Below, in pieces: positions 61,753 through 64,000 of a stretch of 64,000 bases of DNA (the stretch's first letter is position 1; each line of letters starts with the position of its first letter). The stretch comes from Schizophyllum amplum (Eukaryota > Basidiomycota > Agaricomycetes > Agaricales > Schizophyllaceae), in the NCBI GenBank assembly GCA_007026445.1, contig VDMD01000022.1, positions 124,001 through 188,000 of the forward strand. The letters are read 5' to 3'. The notes beneath the pieces were generated by a model. The model was not told the DNA's origin. It did no database searches and saw only the letters and a list, made by a program, of their open reading frames with translations. A program made the position numbers and the translations under genes.

Positions 61753-63499
61753 AACGGCGCGACCATGGGCTGGAGGATGTCAAAAGGGCGAACGAGATGG
61801 CAGACAAGATGGCGGTAGGAAGCAAGGGCAATCCCGGAGGGAACAGGTCCTGGCAAGTTGGCCCGTATCGGGACTCGCTGTTATAGCGGCAGCCTGCAGG
61901 CGTCTTATATAACCTTGAGGACATGAATCGGATACCCCAAAGAGGGTTAGAGTTCAGTCCAGACCGTCCCCACAGTGTTGATCGATATGCCGGGGTAGTG
62001 ACTTCCTACTGCGGGTTCTGCCGAATCGTGAACGAGGGGATTATGCCAGGGGCGGGCGATAGATAACGGTGGCGAAGTTTCCAGCCACTCGAAACGCCTG
62101 CAATGAGGTCGCAACATATCATCCACTGGTGAGCGAAGCAAGCATTCATGAAAGACGTACTGCTGTACTAAAGCGGGCTACGCGGCCGTCCGACGGGGTT
62201 CAGCCCAACGTGTCAAGGTGGCAAAGGCACCAAAGGTACAAGAACGAGGCTCTTGCATGGAGTATCGCGGATTGAGGGTATCGAGCTTTCATATCGTGAG
62301 GGTTGCGGGTCTTAGTCCTGGTATACTTAGCGAACGGCATCGTAGCTTGGCACTCGAAGCGGTCGGACTCACCTCAAACTTGATGTGCGTCTCAGATTGG
62401 TCTCAGCAGCAGCTACAATTCTCAGCGCCCACACCGGGCAGCCAAGAAAACTGAGCATGCTAATTCCCAGTCCTTTTCTAGGTAGAGCTTCCGCCATGTC
62501 ATCGTTGCCGAGGGTTATGTTACCGTGATTCTCCGAACGAGCAAGGGCGAGACCTATTAGTATGCGAGCAAGATCAAGGAAGCGAGAGAAAGGACAAGAA
62601 GGGACAAGAATTCAGCAACAGTAGTTCGCAAGAGGACGAGATTCGTCGTTTGAAGTGCCCAGACCTGATGATGATGGTGCCAGGTGGGAGTGACTTGGTC
62701 TTTTACGTCTTGCGGCATCGAGTGTGTTGGGCACCATAACCCCTAAGGGACGTTCGCGTCGAGAGCCGGAGTCGTTTTCTGTCAATGGTCTACCTGCCAT
62801 CTGCAAGGTTCCGCGTAGCGTGGTCATCACAAAGAAGGATCGTATTCTTGATTCAAGTTGACTTCCAGGAGCAAAATCGATAGTATATATTCCTCTACGC
62901 AGAGAACGTATCAGCATACCAGGCTTGAGAAGCAAGAGGATCATACCCATATCTGTATGCAATTCACCCAGATGGTCTTTCGAGCGACTGGACTCCGTGA
63001 GCTGCTCTTGTCCGTTCTGTCAAATAGACGGTCTGTGGCAAACGCTTGAAATTCGAAATCCAGACGGTCCGGACTACCGATGACTACCACGCGACGGATT
63101 CGTTCCCACGCTCCTGTGTCTACAATGACCTCCCAACTTCCTTTCTCATCTTTCGTTCCAGTTTGCTGCCCGCAATATCTGCCCTGTGCAACGGGAGACG
63201 ACCTATATAGCATCTTGCGCCGCTAAAAACCTTGATTACATCGCTTACTCTGGGACAAGAGCGATGGCATCGGCGGTCAACTGCTGTCAGTATGCTCAGG
63301 CTGTGTCTAAGTGCTGATCAATAGGCAGACCATTCATTTTGGCGTAGAGCGCCTACTTATAGTGGCGCTGCTCGAATGATTCACTACTTACAGCCGCGAG
63401 CGGCAGAAGACCTATGCCGTACACGCATCGACCTCGAGGCATGGTGATCAATGCCTGGTGCCGGCGGAAATTTTCGGGCTCTCTTGCCTTTCGACCATC
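61753..63499. other. Intergenic, unassigned frames
   Basis: This is 1.75 kb between copy B and the helicase start. Minus frames at 62941-63213 (containing GSWEVIVDTGAWERIRRVVV) and 62612-62962 (containing MILLLLKPGMLIRSLRRGIY) overlap and could be parts of one small spliced gene, but no family is recognised. Nothing else supported. Confidence 0.35.
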
Positions 63500-64000
63500 A
63501 TGGTCGTCGCTTTATGCCCAGAGCTCCTCTCCGCTGGCCATTGCTCTCAGGATGGTTGCGCTTTCAGGCATGACGCATTCGAATGCGCCGTCTGCGCGAG
63601 ATTTTACACCTCTCAGGCGCAGGTCGAATCGCATCTACGAGGAAAGAAACACATGAAGGCGCTGAAAGGCTTTATCGGCACTTTATACTGCACTCTTTGC
63701 GATAGGACGATGGGTGGGCACGGCTGGCTCTCCCATATCAACGGCCAAGCCCATGCTCGAACGGCGCAAGAACGAGGTGTTTCGCCTGCAGTGGAGCCGT
63801 TGGAAGCCACTCTTCCAGGACATCGCCGCTGCACCGTGTGCAGGAGAGACGTCGGGAATCATCGCTGGGACGCGCACGTGCAGACTCCTCAGCACAAGGC
63901 CAGCGCTGACTACGCCAAGTTCCACTCTGCGCTGGAGACCGCGGAGGCAGATAGGAACGGTGTGCTGCTCGACGGCGACTTCGACTTTGACGTCGTGAAC
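63500..64000 (+). CDS. MOV10/SDE3-like RNA helicase, N-terminal zinc-finger part (partial)
   Basis: From the ATG at 63500 the frame stays open to the window end (167 codons). It begins MVVALCPELLSAGHCSQDG, a CCCH-like finger (C-x-x-x-x-C...H: CAFRHD). Then come CxxC-H-x-H fingers: CAVCARFYTSQAQVESHLRG with KKHMKAL, CTLCDRTMGGHGWLSHING with QAHARTA, and CTVCRRDVGNHRWDAHVQTP with QHKASA. It closes with a helical FHSALETAEADRNGVLLDGD leading into FDFDVV. This is the layout of the N-terminus of agaricomycete MOV10/SDE3-type superfamily-1 helicases, which act in RNA silencing. The helicase domain itself would lie beyond base 64000, so the call rests on the N-terminal fingers only. The DNA upstream in the same frame has no earlier clear start. 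Confidence 0.72.
   Translation, partial: MVVALCPELLSAGHCSQDGCAFRHDAFECAVCARFYTSQAQVESHLRGKKHMKALKGFIGTLYCTLCDRTMGGHGWLSHINGQAHARTAQERGVSPAVEPLEATLPGHRRCTVCRRDVGNHRWDAHVQTPQHKASADYAKFHSALETAEADRNGVLLDGDFDFDVVN

Overview
The window is nuclear DNA of a filamentous basidiomycete, most likely an Agaricomycete. The signs are GC-rich genes broken by many ~47-60 nt introns (GTRNGT...CTNAC...YAG), both strands used about equally, and gene types typical of mushrooms: an agaricomycete 7TM receptor, a PL4 rhamnogalacturonan lyase, a GMC oxidoreductase, F-box proteins, and an N-terminally zinc-fingered MOV10/SDE3-like helicase. The species cannot be named from the sequence alone. Gene models were assembled by eye from reading frames, splice signals and family motifs.

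Left third (1-27.8 kb): the 5' part of a frame-broken histidinol-phosphate aminotransferase gene (-), an F-box protein (+), a two-finger GATA factor (-) divergent from the cytosolic Fe-S assembly WD40 protein CIA1 (+), a nine-exon 7TM receptor (-), rhamnogalacturonan endolyase (-), an aldehyde dehydrogenase with two single-base frame breaks (-), the co-repressor SIN3 (-) and, divergent from it, a GMC oxidoreductase (+).

Middle (27.8-34.6 kb): almost 7 kb with no confident gene. It holds one decayed fragment of a 26S proteasome RPT1-type ATPase and small inverted repeats.

Right half (34.6-64 kb): a Zn2Cys6 factor (+), an uncharacterised agaricomycete protein (+), pyruvate decarboxylase (-), an oxysterol-binding protein (+), a single-pass KRE9-like surface protein (+), a low-complexity hypothetical protein (-), proteasome ATPase RPT6 (-), an intron-containing tRNA-Val(UAC) (+), the mitochondrial Mg2+ channel MRS2 (-), calcineurin A (+), two tandem paralogues of an uncharacterised family (-), and the start of a MOV10/SDE3-like RNA helicase that runs off the right edge (+).

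Most genes are unrelated housekeeping or signalling genes rather than a cluster. Two themes stand out. First, several conserved genes carry isolated single-base indels (HIS5-like, ALDH, SIN3, Zn2Cys6); in SIN3 this is most easily explained by sequence error. Second, splicing is unusual in places: three inferred GC-AG introns, a 26-nt microexon in calcineurin, in-frame 54-nt introns and an 8-nt tRNA intron. The tandem paralogue pair at 59.3-61.8 kb is the best candidate for undescribed biology.
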